7,572 bases of DNA from Granulicella sp. UBA5172 (GTDB lineage Bacteria > Acidobacteriota > Terriglobia > Terriglobales > Acidobacteriaceae). Made by a program: the position numbers and the translations under genes. Below, in pieces: positions 1-7,442 of this stretch (within the stretch, counting starts at the first letter, position 1; each line of letters starts with the position of its first letter). The stretch lies in assembly GCA_002413385.1 (NCBI GenBank), contig DHWW01000273.1, positions 38,583 to 46,154 of the forward strand, in the 5' to 3' direction. The notes under the pieces were generated by a model that was not told the DNA's origin, did not search any database, and was given only the letters and a program-made list of their open reading frames with translations.

Positions 1-21
1 GGGGGGGGGGGGGGGCCCCCC
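1..21. repeat. G15-C6 homopolymer junction at window edge
   Basis: The window opens with fifteen G followed by six C. It lies 50 bp beyond the guaB stop. It could be a real G/C-rich intergenic tract, since another stands at 7443-7468, or a base-calling or contig-end artefact, because long poly-G is a known failure mode of two-colour sequencing chemistry. On the minus strand, a hairpin of ACCGGG (22-27) with CCCGGT (46-51) precedes it, but no T-run follows, so I do not call a guaB terminator. Confidence 0.6.
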
Positions 22-70
22 ACCGGGCAGCGGCCTAATCGGCGACCCGGTCGGCGGCCCAGCCGGAGGC

Positions 71-1591
71 TTACTCCTCCACGTGGTAGTTCGGAGCCTC
101 GCGCGTAATCACCACGTCGTGCACATGGCTCTCGCGCAGGCCTGCACCGGAGATGCGGACGAACCGCGCCTTCTCCTGCAGCTCCTCGATCGTCGCGCAG
201 CCGAGGTAGCCCATCCCCGAACGCAGGCCACCCACCAGCTGATACACCATCGCCTCCAGCGGTCCGCGATGGGGCACCCGTCCCTCGATCCCTTCAGGCA
301 CAAATTTCGCCAGCCGGTTGCCGCTGCCCTCGCGAGCCGTGATCGACGACCTCCCGGCGCCCGTCTCCAGGTCATCCTTGCCCTGGAAGTACCGCTCGCC
401 CGAACCTTGCGCCATCGCGCTCAGGCTGCCCATCCCGCGATACGTCTTGAAGCTTCGTCCCTGGTAGAGAATCGTCTCTCCCGGACTTTCGTCCACGCCC
501 GCAAACAGCGAGCCCAGCATGCACACGCTCGCGCCCGCCGCAATCGCCTTCGTAATGTCGCCCGAATACTTGATTCCGCCATCGGCGATCACCGCCACGC
601 CGCGCTCCTTGGCCGCGCGATACGCCTCCGAGATCGCTGTGATCTGGGGCATGCCTGCGCCTGTCACCATGCGAGTCGTGCAGATCGACCCCGGCCCGAT
701 CCCCACCTTCACCGCATCGGCTCCGGCCTCGATCAGGGCCACCGTGCCTTCGTACGTCGCAACATTACCGGCAAAAAGTGCGACGTTCGGAAACGCCTTT
801 TTCACCTCTGCAACTGCCTCAAGAACGCGCGACGAATGTCCATGCGCGGAATCGATCGCCAGCGCATCGACCCGATACTTCACCAGTTCAGCAGCGCGCT
901 CCAGATAGTCGCCCGTTGCTCCGATCGCACCTGCGACCCTCAGTCGTCCTTGCTCGTCCTTGCTCGCATTCGGATACTTCAACTTCTTCTGAATGTCCTT
1001 GACGGTAATCAAGCCCTTGAGCTCATACGCGTCATTGACGACCAGCAGCTTCTCCACCCGATGCTGATGCAGGATCTGCTCTGCCTGTTCGAGCGTCGTT
1101 CCAACGGGAACGGTGATGAGGTTGGTCTTCGTCATCACATCGCCAATCGGAATGTCCGTGCGAGAGACGAAGCGCAGATCGCGGTTCGTCAGGATGCCCA
1201 CAAGCTTGCCCTTCTTGGTCACGGGAACGCCAGAGATCTTGAACCGCCGCATCACTTCCAGCGCATCCGAGATCGGCCGCTCGGGTTCGATCGTCACCGG
1301 ATCGACGATCATCCCGCTCTCCGACCGCTTCACCTTGTCGATCTCGCCAGCCTGCTGCTCAATGGTCAGGTTGCGATGCACCACGCCCAGACCGCCCTGC
1401 TGTGCCATGGCAATGGCCAGCCGCGACTCCGTGACGGTGTCCATCGCAGCGGACATCAGCGGCGTTGCCAGGGTAATGTTCGCCGTCAACCGCACTTGCG
1501 TACTCACCTGTGCGGGAACGACATCAGAGTATGCGGGAACCAGCAACACGTCGTCGAACGTGAGCGCTTCGGGAATTTGAGTTTGGATCAT
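71..1591 (-). CDS. guaB: Inosine-5'-monophosphate dehydrogenase
   Basis: This cytosolic enzyme oxidises IMP to XMP with NAD+, the committed step of guanine nucleotide synthesis. The 506-residue product has the full IMPDH layout: an N-terminal barrel segment with [10 protein letters not shown] at 11-20, a tandem CBS (Bateman) module at about 95-205, then the rest of the catalytic barrel. Visible active-site features are the IDSAHGHS segment (Asp247), GNVAT at 275-279, the GPGSICTTR loop at 299-307 with catalytic Cys304, ADGGI at 336-340, and the flap Arg400-Tyr401. It is about 18 residues longer than E. coli GuaB. The excess lies in the flap between YFQ (401-403) and VPEGIEGR (from 431). The ATG start fits the family N-terminus, though only a weak purine stretch (TAGAGAAG) precedes it. 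It diverges from rimP. No guaA follows within the window, and I could not place its promoter convincingly. Function is near certain. Confidence 0.97.
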   Translation of the reverse strand: MIQTQIPEALTFDDVLLVPAYSDVVPAQVSTQVRLTANITLATPLMSAAMDTVTESRLAIAMAQQGGLGVVHRNLTIEQQAGEIDKVKRSESGMIVDPVTIEPERPISDALEVMRRFKISGVPVTKKGKLVGILTNRDLRFVSRTDIPIGDVMTKTNLITVPVGTTLEQAEQILHQHRVEKLLVVNDAYELKGLITVKDIQKKLKYPNASKDEQGRLRVAGAIGATGDYLERAAELVKYRVDALAIDSAHGHSSRVLEAVAEVKKAFPNVALFAGNVATYEGTVALIEAGADAVKVGIGPGSICTTRMVTGAGMPQITAISEAYRAAKERGVAVIADGGIKYSGDITKAIAAGASVCMLGSLFAGVDESPGETILYQGRSFKTYRGMGSLSAMAQGSGERYFQGKDDLETGAGRSSITAREGSGNRLAKFVPEGIEGRVPHRGPLEAMVYQLVGGLRSGMGYLGCATIEELQEKARFVRISGAGLRESHVHDVVITREAPNYHVEE

Positions 1592-1623
1592 ACTTCTCTA
1601 TTGTTGCACTGTAGAGGCAGGAG

Positions 1624-1652
1624 TTGAACTTTCGCTCCACTTGGCCTAAAAT
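1624..1652 (+). promoter_or_regulatory. Sigma70-type promoter of the rimP-nusA-infB operon
   Basis: TTGAAC at 1624-1629 (4 of 6 matches to the -35 consensus) is separated by exactly 17 bp from TAAAAT at 1647-1652 (5 of 6 to the -10 consensus). Transcription would begin near 1659. That is where a small hairpin, GCAGA (1660-1664) with TCTGC (1674-1678), begins, and it gives a leader of about 155 nt ahead of rimP. It lies between the divergent genes, only 33 bp from the guaB start. Placement is by pattern only. Confidence 0.6.
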
Positions 1653-1659
1653 CCCGGAA

Positions 1660-1745
1660 GCAGACGAATTTGTTCTGCCGCAGATTGTATCCGTGATGGC
1701 ACCGGAAAGTGGCGGAAGAGAGGAGTGGGCGAGAGCCCACTTTTT
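1660..1745 (+). promoter_or_regulatory. rimP leader with attenuator-like terminator hairpin
   Basis: A stem of AGTGGGC (1724-1730) with GCCCACT (1735-1741), capped by a GAGA tetraloop of GNRA type, is followed by a T-tract (1741-1745, then GTTT). This is the shape of an intrinsic terminator, yet it lies 69 bp upstream of rimP and downstream of the only good promoter, so complete termination here would silence the operon. A hairpin near the predicted 5' end (1660-1678) precedes it. Terminator-like leaders upstream of rimP-nusA-infB are described in other bacteria (Rfam RimP-leader), and in E. coli NusA represses its own operon. I infer NusA-responsive attenuation. I did not find a convincing anti-terminator pairing. 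Confidence 0.65.
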
Positions 1746-1813
1746 GTTTGCTCTAAATCCAGTTTGGTGGACGTTGATAGCAACCGCCAGACTCAAGCAC
1801 CACAAGACGCTCT

Positions 1814-2395
1814 ATGGCCTTGCAGATCGAGACAATTCGCGCCACCGCCGACCGCATCGCGGCCTCGCACCACCTCGACGTTGTGGACCTCGAGTTCACC
1901 GGTGGTGCCAAGCACCGCACGCTGCGCGTCTTCCTCGAGAAGGATGCCGAGGCTCGGGCTAAGTTCGCCGCGGATGCTGCATCCAATGAGGAAGCAGGGC
2001 TGCCCAAGGGAGTTCCTGTCGAGACGCTTTCGTGCGTAACGCACGAGGATTGTGCCAGCTTCGCTCGGGATTTCGGGACGGTGCTGGATGTAGAGGACCT
2101 TATCCCCGGAGCAGAGTACACGCTGGAAGCAAGCTCTCCGGGACTGGAACGCAAGCTGCTGAAACCGAACGATTATGAGCGGTTTCTCGGTTGTCTGGCC
2201 AAGATCCAGACGTTTACGGCGGTCGACAATAACCGCCACTTCACGGGCAGGTTGACTGCCCTTGACGGAAAGACGATCACCCTCGATCTCTCTGCGGTGA
2301 AGCAGAAGGGTAAGACAAAGAAGGCACCGTCAGCGCAGACCATCGAGATATCGCTGGCAAATGTCGAAAAGGCGAATCTGGTAGCAGAGATTTAG
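1814..2395 (+). CDS. rimP: Ribosome maturation factor RimP
   Basis: RimP binds the 30S subunit and assists its maturation. The 193-residue product shows the family's N-terminal alpha/beta domain (DVVDLEF at 22-28, TLRVFLEKD at 36-44), the hallmark LDVEDLIPGAEYTLEASSPG segment at 91-110 followed by LERKL, and a C-terminal SH3-like domain with F-T-G-R-L at 143-147 ending in NVEKANLV. It is about 40 residues longer than E. coli RimP. About 28 of these lie between residues 45 and 72, ahead of the THEDC motif. A smaller lysine-rich insertion lies near 164-172. No clear Shine-Dalgarno sequence precedes the ATG, but the N-terminus fits the family. It is first in the operon, behind the leader, and its TAG stop is 60 bp before the nusA ATG. 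Identity is firm from sequence and context. Confidence 0.95.
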   Translation: MALQIETIRATADRIAASHHLDVVDLEFTGGAKHRTLRVFLEKDAEARAKFAADAASNEEAGLPKGVPVETLSCVTHEDCASFARDFGTVLDVEDLIPGAEYTLEASSPGLERKLLKPNDYERFLGCLAKIQTFTAVDNNRHFTGRLTALDGKTITLDLSAVKQKGKTKKAPSAQTIEISLANVEKANLVAEI

Positions 2396-2455
2396 AAGCA
2401 GCAGAAATTGAAGATTGGCGATGAAGATCGCCGAGCGAAAGAAGTGAGAGACGAC

Positions 2456-4075
2456 ATGGCAAGTGCTCTGTATCAGTCGATTGAGATTCTGGGCCGCGAG
2501 AAGGGGATTGACCCCGAGATCGTGGTGAACGCGGTTGAAGATGCGATCGCCCTCGCAACCCGCAAGTTCTACAAGACCGTCGAGAACATGCGCGGCGAGA
2601 TGGACCGGGAAACCGGCGAGATTCGCGCCTACGTCTACAAGACCGTCGTTGAAACGCCCGAACTCATCGAGGATCCCGACAATCAACTCACCCTCGAGCA
2701 GGCGCGTGAACTAGCGCCCGAAGTTGAGGTTGGGGGCGAACTCCGCTTCTACAAGGACACCACACCTCTGGGCCGCATCGCCGCCCAGATGGCCAAACAG
2801 GTCATCTTCCAGAAGGTCCGCGAGGCTGAGCGCGATACCGTATTCAACGAGTATGCGCACCGTGCTGGAGAGATCCTGACCGCGACCGTCAAACGGCTTG
2901 AACCCATGGACGTGATCTTCGATCTGGGTAAGACCGAGGCGAGAATGCCAAAGCGTGAGCAATCGCGGCTTGAGCAGTTCGCCGTGGGTGAGCGCGTTCG
3001 GGTGGTGCTGCTACGCGTCGACCGCGCTGCCAAAGGACCGCAGGTGATTGTCTCTCGTGCCGCTCCGGCGCTGGTTCAGTCCCTGTTCCAGTCTGAAGTT
3101 CCTGAGATATACGACGGCACGGTGACGATCCGCGCCATTGCGCGCGAGGCTGGCGAGCGTAGCAAGATCGCCGTCATGAGCCGCGATAAGGACGTCGATC
3201 CTGTCGGTGCCTGTGTCGGGATGAAGGGCATGCGCGTGCAGTCGATCATCCGCGAGTTGCGCGGCGAGAAGATCGATATTATCGAGTACTCGGATGAGAT
3301 CACGACCTTCGCCGAGAAGGCTCTGCAGCCTGCCAAGGTTTCGCGCGTTTCCATTACGGACCTTGCAGAGAAGCAGCTCGAAGTGATCGTTGACGATACG
3401 CAACTCTCGCTTGCTATTGGCAAGAAGGGCCAGAATGTTCGCCTTGCAGCGAAGTTGCTGCAGTGGAAGATCGACATCAAGAGCGAAGAGGAGAAGCGCC
3501 AGGAGGTCGAGCAGCAGATGCAGGCCATGGGCGGAGGTCCGTCGACGCCTATCGAGCAAGTGGTCGAACTTGGAGAATCCGTGATGGAGAAGCTGATCGC
3601 CGCAGGGATCACCACTGTCGAAGCACTTGCCGACATGACCGCCGAAGAACTGGGCGAAATCCCAGGCATCGGTGAAAAGACAGTCGAGAAGATCGCGGTT
3701 GCCGTTCGCCACTACTTTGGGCAGTACGAAGAGGGCGAAGAGAGGCCGGTTCCCGTTCCCACTTCCCCGATTCTGATCGAGGGCGAAGAAGCCGTCGCGG
3801 CGGCTGCTGCATCCGATGAAGCAGGAGACGAGGCGCATTCCATGACGAATACACCGGAAGAGATTCTTGCCGAGCAGGCTGCAGATGCTGGATCTGCGGA
3901 GGAGATCAGCAATTTTTCAGCTGAGGATCTCGTGGATGTTGAGGACGAACTCTCGTCCATTGACGCGAACGACGAAAGTGATGCTCGCGAGGCGTCCATT
4001 GAACTGAATAACGACACCGTAGACGAACTGGTCGATCAGACACAGGAAGTCTCTGACGAGGGCATCGACAAATGA
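2456..4075 (+). CDS. nusA: Transcription termination/antitermination factor NusA
   Basis: NusA binds RNA polymerase and nascent RNA and modulates pausing, intrinsic and Rho-dependent termination, and rRNA antitermination. With the ATG at 2456 the product has 539 residues: an N-terminal polymerase-binding domain (about 1-130), an S1 domain (about 135-200), KH1 (about 230-280, GMKG at 255-258), KH2 (about 300-345, IGKKGQNVRLAA at 321-332) and one helix-hairpin-helix domain (about 375-420, IPGIGEKTV at 402-410). A tail of about 118 residues, very rich in Asp and Glu, follows. The reading frame is open back to a TTG at 2408, but the family N-terminus begins at the later MASALYQSIE, with a purine-rich GTGAGAG 5 bp upstream of its ATG. 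E. coli NusA has two acidic-repeat domains in the C-terminal part; here there is one such domain plus the acidic tail. It is the middle gene of the operon. Confidence 0.97.
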   Translation: MASALYQSIEILGREKGIDPEIVVNAVEDAIALATRKFYKTVENMRGEMDRETGEIRAYVYKTVVETPELIEDPDNQLTLEQARELAPEVEVGGELRFYKDTTPLGRIAAQMAKQVIFQKVREAERDTVFNEYAHRAGEILTATVKRLEPMDVIFDLGKTEARMPKREQSRLEQFAVGERVRVVLLRVDRAAKGPQVIVSRAAPALVQSLFQSEVPEIYDGTVTIRAIAREAGERSKIAVMSRDKDVDPVGACVGMKGMRVQSIIRELRGEKIDIIEYSDEITTFAEKALQPAKVSRVSITDLAEKQLEVIVDDTQLSLAIGKKGQNVRLAAKLLQWKIDIKSEEEKRQEVEQQMQAMGGGPSTPIEQVVELGESVMEKLIAAGITTVEALADMTAEELGEIPGIGEKTVEKIAVAVRHYFGQYEEGEERPVPVPTSPILIEGEEAVAAAAASDEAGDEAHSMTNTPEEILAEQAADAGSAEEISNFSAEDLVDVEDELSSIDANDESDAREASIELNNDTVDELVDQTQEVSDEGIDK

Positions 4076-4110
4076 CGGGCGCGATCGTGGCGGATACCCA
4101 CAGTCTGACC

Positions 4111-4179
4111 TGCAAGGTTTTTAGAAATACCAGCCAAACGGCTGAAAAGTTAACGGTTTCAAGGGATAATAACCTTGTA
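4111..4179 (+). promoter_or_regulatory. Inverted repeats in the nusA-infB spacer
   Basis: CAAGGTT (4113-4119) and AACCTTG (4171-4177) are perfectly complementary. Adding a G-U and a T-A pair makes the stem nine pairs, closing a 51-nt interior. Within it, CAGCC (4131-4135) and GGCTG (4140-4144) form a five-pair hairpin with an AAAC loop. No T-run follows, so this is not a canonical terminator. It could be an RNA structure in the operon transcript, a processing site or an operator-like site overlapping the candidate promoter. No known RNA family is recognised. Confidence 0.4.
4142..4170 (+). promoter_or_regulatory. Candidate internal promoter upstream of infB
   Basis: CTGAAA at 4142-4147 (4 of 6 to the -35 consensus) and GATAAT at 4165-4170 (5 of 6 to the -10 consensus) are 17 bp apart in the nusA-infB gap. 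Transcription would start near 4177, about 70 nt before the infB ATG. Such a promoter would let IF2 be made independently of the rimP leader attenuator. The same DNA contains inverted repeats that may instead act in the RNA. Confidence 0.4.
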
Positions 4180-4206
4180 CGAACTCCTACTTCGATTGAG
4201 GCTGAT

Positions 4207-4218
4207 ATGAACAGCTAA
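4207..4218 (+). other. Three-codon mini-ORF upstream of infB
   Basis: ATG AAC AGC TAA encodes Met-Asn-Ser and is preceded by GAGG (4198-4201) five bases upstream, a better-spaced Shine-Dalgarno match than the one at infB. Its stop abuts a GTG at 4219 that is in the infB frame. It could be a translated mini-ORF influencing ribosome loading on infB, or chance. Nothing in the sequence shows that it is translated. Confidence 0.25.
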
Positions 4219-4235
4219 GTGCGTAGTGGAACTGA

Positions 4236-4242
4236 AAAGGGA
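4236..4242 (+). promoter_or_regulatory. infB ribosome binding site
   Basis: The purine stretch AAAGGGA ends three bases before the ATG at 4246. Together with the conserved IF2 start [10 protein letters not shown], it favours this ATG over the in-frame GTG at 4219, which would add nine residues not expected in the family. Confidence 0.5.
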
Positions 4243-4245
4243 CGG

Positions 4246-7200
4246 ATGAGCAAAGTTCGCATCAACGATCTTGCACGTGAGTTAGAAGTCAAGAGCAGAT
4301 CCATTCTGGATGCTCTGACGGCGGTTGGCGTCACCGAGAAAAAGACGCACTCGAGCTCCATTGAGGAAGATGAAGCAGAGAAGGTGCGCGGTTATTTCAA
4401 TCGCGGAGCGCGCAGTGCGGCACCGCGGGTTGCTGCTGTCGAAGCCAAGCCCAGGTTCGATCTGTCGCACGTCTCCAAGCCTGGCGATGCGCTTAAGGCG
4501 ATTCTCGAGCGTAAACAGGCGGAAATTGCGGCCAAGTCTGCGCCGCCAGCGCGTCCGGCCGTCACGGTGGCTCCTCCGGTCCATCGGCCACCCGTTGTGG
4601 CGAAGCCGGTTGTGGCCCAGTCTGCGCCCCCGGCACCGACTGCTACGCCTGCGGCACCTGTCGTGGCGGCAGCACCGCCTGCCGCACCAGCGCCCCGGCG
4701 TATTGTTCCCATTCCTCGTCCGCCAGCTCCGACCTATACGGTGCCCGCGATCGCCAGCCGTCCTGTGGGCGGAGCGGTTGTGGCTCGCCCTGCGGCTCCG
4801 GCCGTCGCGTCTGTACCGCCAGCGGAGCCTGTGGTTGTGAAGCCCGCTGTCGTTGCGCCGGCTGCTCCAGTTGCGGCAGCGGCTGCGCCTCCAGTGGCCG
4901 AGCCGGTCGTGGCGGCACCAGAGCCAGTGGCTGCGGCACCTGAGGTTCCGGTGGCGAATGTGCCAGCTCCGCGTCGTGTGGTCATGCCGCAGACGGGGCC
5001 GCGTCCTACGTATCTTGCTCCTCCTCCTCCTGCGGGGGGTCCGAGGACACCGATCTTCCAGCGTCCTCGTCCGGGTTATCAGGGTGGTGCAGGAGCTACA
5101 GGTGGTGCAGGCGCTCCGGGCTCGCGTCCGGGAATGGCTCCCGGCGCTCGCCGGCCGATGCATCCGACACGCACCTTTCCAGCCGGTACAGGCGGAGGTC
5201 CTGGCGGACCAGGGTTTGCGCCGCGTCCAGGCTTTGGCGCAGGTCGTCCTGGCTTCGGCAATCGTCCGGGAACAACTCCGGGCGGTGGTTTGCTGCCTCC
5301 GACGGAAGTAGCGGCTCCGAGCCGTCCAGCTCGTCCGGGTCAGCGTGGCCGCGGAGCTCCGCGGTACGAGAAGAACAAGGAAGTCGCGCTCAAGGGCTAT
5401 GCTCCACGCGCGGGAGCAGCACAGATTCCGATGGGCGATGTTCCCATCACCAAGTCGATCACCGTCACTGAGGGAATCTCGGTGAAGGATCTGGCTGAGA
5501 AGCTGGATGTTCGCGGTAAGGATCTGATCGCGACGCTGCTGATGCGCGGCGTGATGGTGACGGTCAACCAGTCGCTCGACGGCGAGTTGGTCAAGGACGT
5601 TGCGCGGCAGTTTGGCGCGGATGCGACGGTCATCTCGGTCGAAGAGCAGTTGGAGAACGAGGCCATCGAAGGCTTCCTCGAAGACACCTCCAATATGGTC
5701 GAGGTCGTGCGTGCGCCAGTGGTCACGATCATGGGCCACGTCGATCACGGTAAGACTTCGCTGCTGGATGCGATCCGCTCGACGGATGTCGCGGGTGGCG
5801 AAGCTGGCGGAATCACGCAGCATATCGGAGCGTACAAGGTAAAGATCACGAAGCCCGATTCTCCTGCCTTTGGGCGAGAGATCGTCTTCCTCGATACACC
5901 TGGTCACGAGGCGTTCACGCGGATGCGTGCTCGCGGCGCGAAGATCACGGACATTGTGGTCATCGTGGTTGCGGCGGACGATGGTGTGATGCCGCAGACG
6001 CTTGAGGCGATCGATCACGCGAAGGCTGCGAAGGTTCCGATCATCGTCGCGGTGAACAAGATCGACAAGCCGGAAGCTGATCCGACGAAGGTGATGAACC
6101 AGCTCGCTGCTCGCGGCGTGCAGGCTACGTCGATGGGCGGAGACACGGAGTTCGTGATGGTGTCGGCCAAGAAGCGGTTGCATCTCGATGACCTCGAAGA
6201 GATGATCTGCTTCGTCGCGGACAGCAATGAGCAGAAGGCTCAGCCGGAGCGTCCTGCGGTGGGTACGGTCATCGAAGCCAAGCTGGATCGCGGTCGCGGT
6301 GCGGTTGCTTCGATCCTGGTACAGAACGGAACACTGCGCGCTGGCGATAGCTATGTTGTCGGCAACACGTTCGGCAAGGTGCGCGCGATGTTCAACGATC
6401 GCGGCACGGAGATCAAGGAAGCGGGTCCGTCGACACCTGTCGAGATCCTCGGCCTGGAGTCGATGCCGGATGCTGGCGATACGTTCCTGGTGATGGCGGA
6501 CCGCGACAAGGCCAAGGGCATTGCGCAGTACCGCAAGATGAAGGAACGCGAAGCGCAGCTGGCGAAGAGCTCGCGCGTGTCGCTCGAAGGGCTTGCGGAG
6601 CAGATCAAGCAGGCGGGCGTGAAGGACCTCAACCTCATCCTCAAGGGCGATGTGCAGGGTTCGGTCGAAGTGCTGGCCGATTCGATGCAGCGTATGTCTA
6701 CCGAGAAGGTGCGCGTGAAGGTGCTGCATTCAGGCGTCGGCGCGATCACGGAATCGGACATCCTGCTGGCTTCGGCGTCGAACGCTGTGGTGATCGGGTT
6801 CAACGTTCGGCCGGACCGCAAGGCTACCGAGATTGCGGAACGCGAGAATGTCGAGATCCGGTTGCACTCGATTATTTACGAGTTGCAGGATGAGATTACG
6901 AAGGCAATGTACGGTCTGCTGGAGCCGGTGTTCAAGGAGAACTACGCTGGGCGCGCAACGGTGCTCAACGTGTTCAAGATCACCAAGGTTGGGCAGATTG
7001 CCGGTTGCCAGGTCTCGGATGGTCTCATCAAGCGCGACAACCAGGTGCGCCTGCTGCGCGACGATGTCGAGATCTGGAAGGGCAAGATCTCGTCGCTCAA
7101 GCGGTTCAAGGACGATGTCAGCGAGGTCCGTCAGGGCGTCGAGTGCGGTATCGATCTGGCCGGCTACAAGGACATCAAGGTTGGCGATGTGATCGAGGCG

Positions 7201-7371
7201 TTCACCACGGAGAAGATGGCCGATGAGCTTGGCCGGAACTCTGCGGAGGCCAAGAAGGAGCGGGATATTGCGGCTCTGAAGGAAGCGAAGGACCGGGAGA
7301 ATGAAGTCGCTCGGGCCGAGGCGGATACGGCCAAGAACGAGGCCGAAGCTGCCAACGCAGCCAACGTGTAA
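4246..7371 (+). CDS. infB: Translation initiation factor IF2
   Basis: IF2 is the GTPase that places initiator fMet-tRNA on the 30S subunit and promotes 50S joining. From the ATG at 4246 the product has 1041 residues. In order: an IF2_N domain (1-52, [20 protein letters not shown]), a long low-complexity linker (about 98-372; Pro/Ala/Val-rich, then Gly/Pro/Arg-rich), a second IF2_N-like domain (about 398-455), the G domain (about 487-665), domain II (about 667-760), domain III (about 778-885) and the tRNA-binding domain IV (about 890-985). All G motifs are intact: GHVDHGKT (497-504), GGITQHIG (521-528), DTPGHE (550-555, catalytic His554), NKID (604-607) and SAK (640-642). After [10 protein letters not shown], where most IF2 proteins end, comes an unusual charged, Ala-rich tail of about 50 residues. 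It is last in the operon, with terminator-like hairpins after it. Identity is certain. Confidence 0.98.
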   Translation: MSKVRINDLARELEVKSRSILDALTAVGVTEKKTHSSSIEEDEAEKVRGYFNRGARSAAPRVAAVEAKPRFDLSHVSKPGDALKAILERKQAEIAAKSAPPARPAVTVAPPVHRPPVVAKPVVAQSAPPAPTATPAAPVVAAAPPAAPAPRRIVPIPRPPAPTYTVPAIASRPVGGAVVARPAAPAVASVPPAEPVVVKPAVVAPAAPVAAAAAPPVAEPVVAAPEPVAAAPEVPVANVPAPRRVVMPQTGPRPTYLAPPPPAGGPRTPIFQRPRPGYQGGAGATGGAGAPGSRPGMAPGARRPMHPTRTFPAGTGGGPGGPGFAPRPGFGAGRPGFGNRPGTTPGGGLLPPTEVAAPSRPARPGQRGRGAPRYEKNKEVALKGYAPRAGAAQIPMGDVPITKSITVTEGISVKDLAEKLDVRGKDLIATLLMRGVMVTVNQSLDGELVKDVARQFGADATVISVEEQLENEAIEGFLEDTSNMVEVVRAPVVTIMGHVDHGKTSLLDAIRSTDVAGGEAGGITQHIGAYKVKITKPDSPAFGREIVFLDTPGHEAFTRMRARGAKITDIVVIVVAADDGVMPQTLEAIDHAKAAKVPIIVAVNKIDKPEADPTKVMNQLAARGVQATSMGGDTEFVMVSAKKRLHLDDLEEMICFVADSNEQKAQPERPAVGTVIEAKLDRGRGAVASILVQNGTLRAGDSYVVGNTFGKVRAMFNDRGTEIKEAGPSTPVEILGLESMPDAGDTFLVMADRDKAKGIAQYRKMKEREAQLAKSSRVSLEGLAEQIKQAGVKDLNLILKGDVQGSVEVLADSMQRMSTEKVRVKVLHSGVGAITESDILLASASNAVVIGFNVRPDRKATEIAERENVEIRLHSIIYELQDEITKAMYGLLEPVFKENYAGRATVLNVFKITKVGQIAGCQVSDGLIKRDNQVRLLRDDVEIWKGKISSLKRFKDDVSEVRQGVECGIDLAGYKDIKVGDVIEAFTTEKMADELGRNSAEAKKERDIAALKEAKDRENEVARAEADTAKNEAEAANAANV

Positions 7372-7404
7372 CGAACCGTTTTATCGAGAGAATGGATAGT
7401 ACAC

Positions 7405-7438
7405 ACACCAAGGCCGGGAGCGATCCCGGCCTTGGTGT
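7405..7438 (+). terminator. Perfect 15-bp hairpin after infB
   Basis: Bases 7405-7419 pair without mismatch with 7424-7438 around a GCGA (GNRA-type) tetraloop, 33 bp past the infB stop. No T-run follows directly (next bases CGTTGG), so on its own it is not a canonical intrinsic terminator. It may protect the mRNA 3' end or act together with the following G/C hairpin. Confidence 0.6.
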
Positions 7439-7442
7439 CGTT

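Noticed and set aside
22..51. guaB intrinsic terminator (ACCGGG with CCCGGT)
   Set aside because: The six-pair stem has an 18-nt loop and is followed on the minus strand by G and C runs, not by T.
83..1627. 514-codon open frame on the plus strand opposite guaB
   Set aside because: It lies antisense to a clear IMPDH gene, its product is rich in Arg, His and Leu without recognisable motifs, and it is explained by high GC and codon bias of guaB.
1684..1689. Minus-strand TACAAT as a guaB -10 box
   Set aside because: It matches 5 of 6 bases, but no acceptable -35 box lies 16-18 bp upstream, so I do not call a guaB promoter there.
1592..1813. tRNA gene ahead of rimP, as metY in E. coli
   Set aside because: No cloverleaf, T-loop GTTCRA motif or CCA end is visible in this interval.
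1696..1962. Possible leader peptide starting at ATG 1696 and running through the attenuator hairpin
   Set aside because: There is no Shine-Dalgarno sequence before the ATG, and the frame runs on into rimP in another phase without a stop near the hairpin, unlike a leader peptide.
2408..2455. Upstream TTG start adding 16 residues to NusA
   Set aside because: The NusA family N-terminus aligns with the ATG at 2456, which also has a purine-rich stretch in front. The extra residues look like untranslated spacer.
4219..4245. GTG start adding nine residues to IF2
   Set aside because: IF2 proteins begin with the MSKVRI-type segment, and the ATG at 4246 has its own AAAGGGA site. The GTG follows a stop codon directly.
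4282..6729. 815-codon open frame on the minus strand opposite infB
   Set aside because: Striking in length, but entirely antisense to IF2 with a low-complexity Arg/His-rich product and no family motifs. It is a shadow of the GC-rich infB reading frame.
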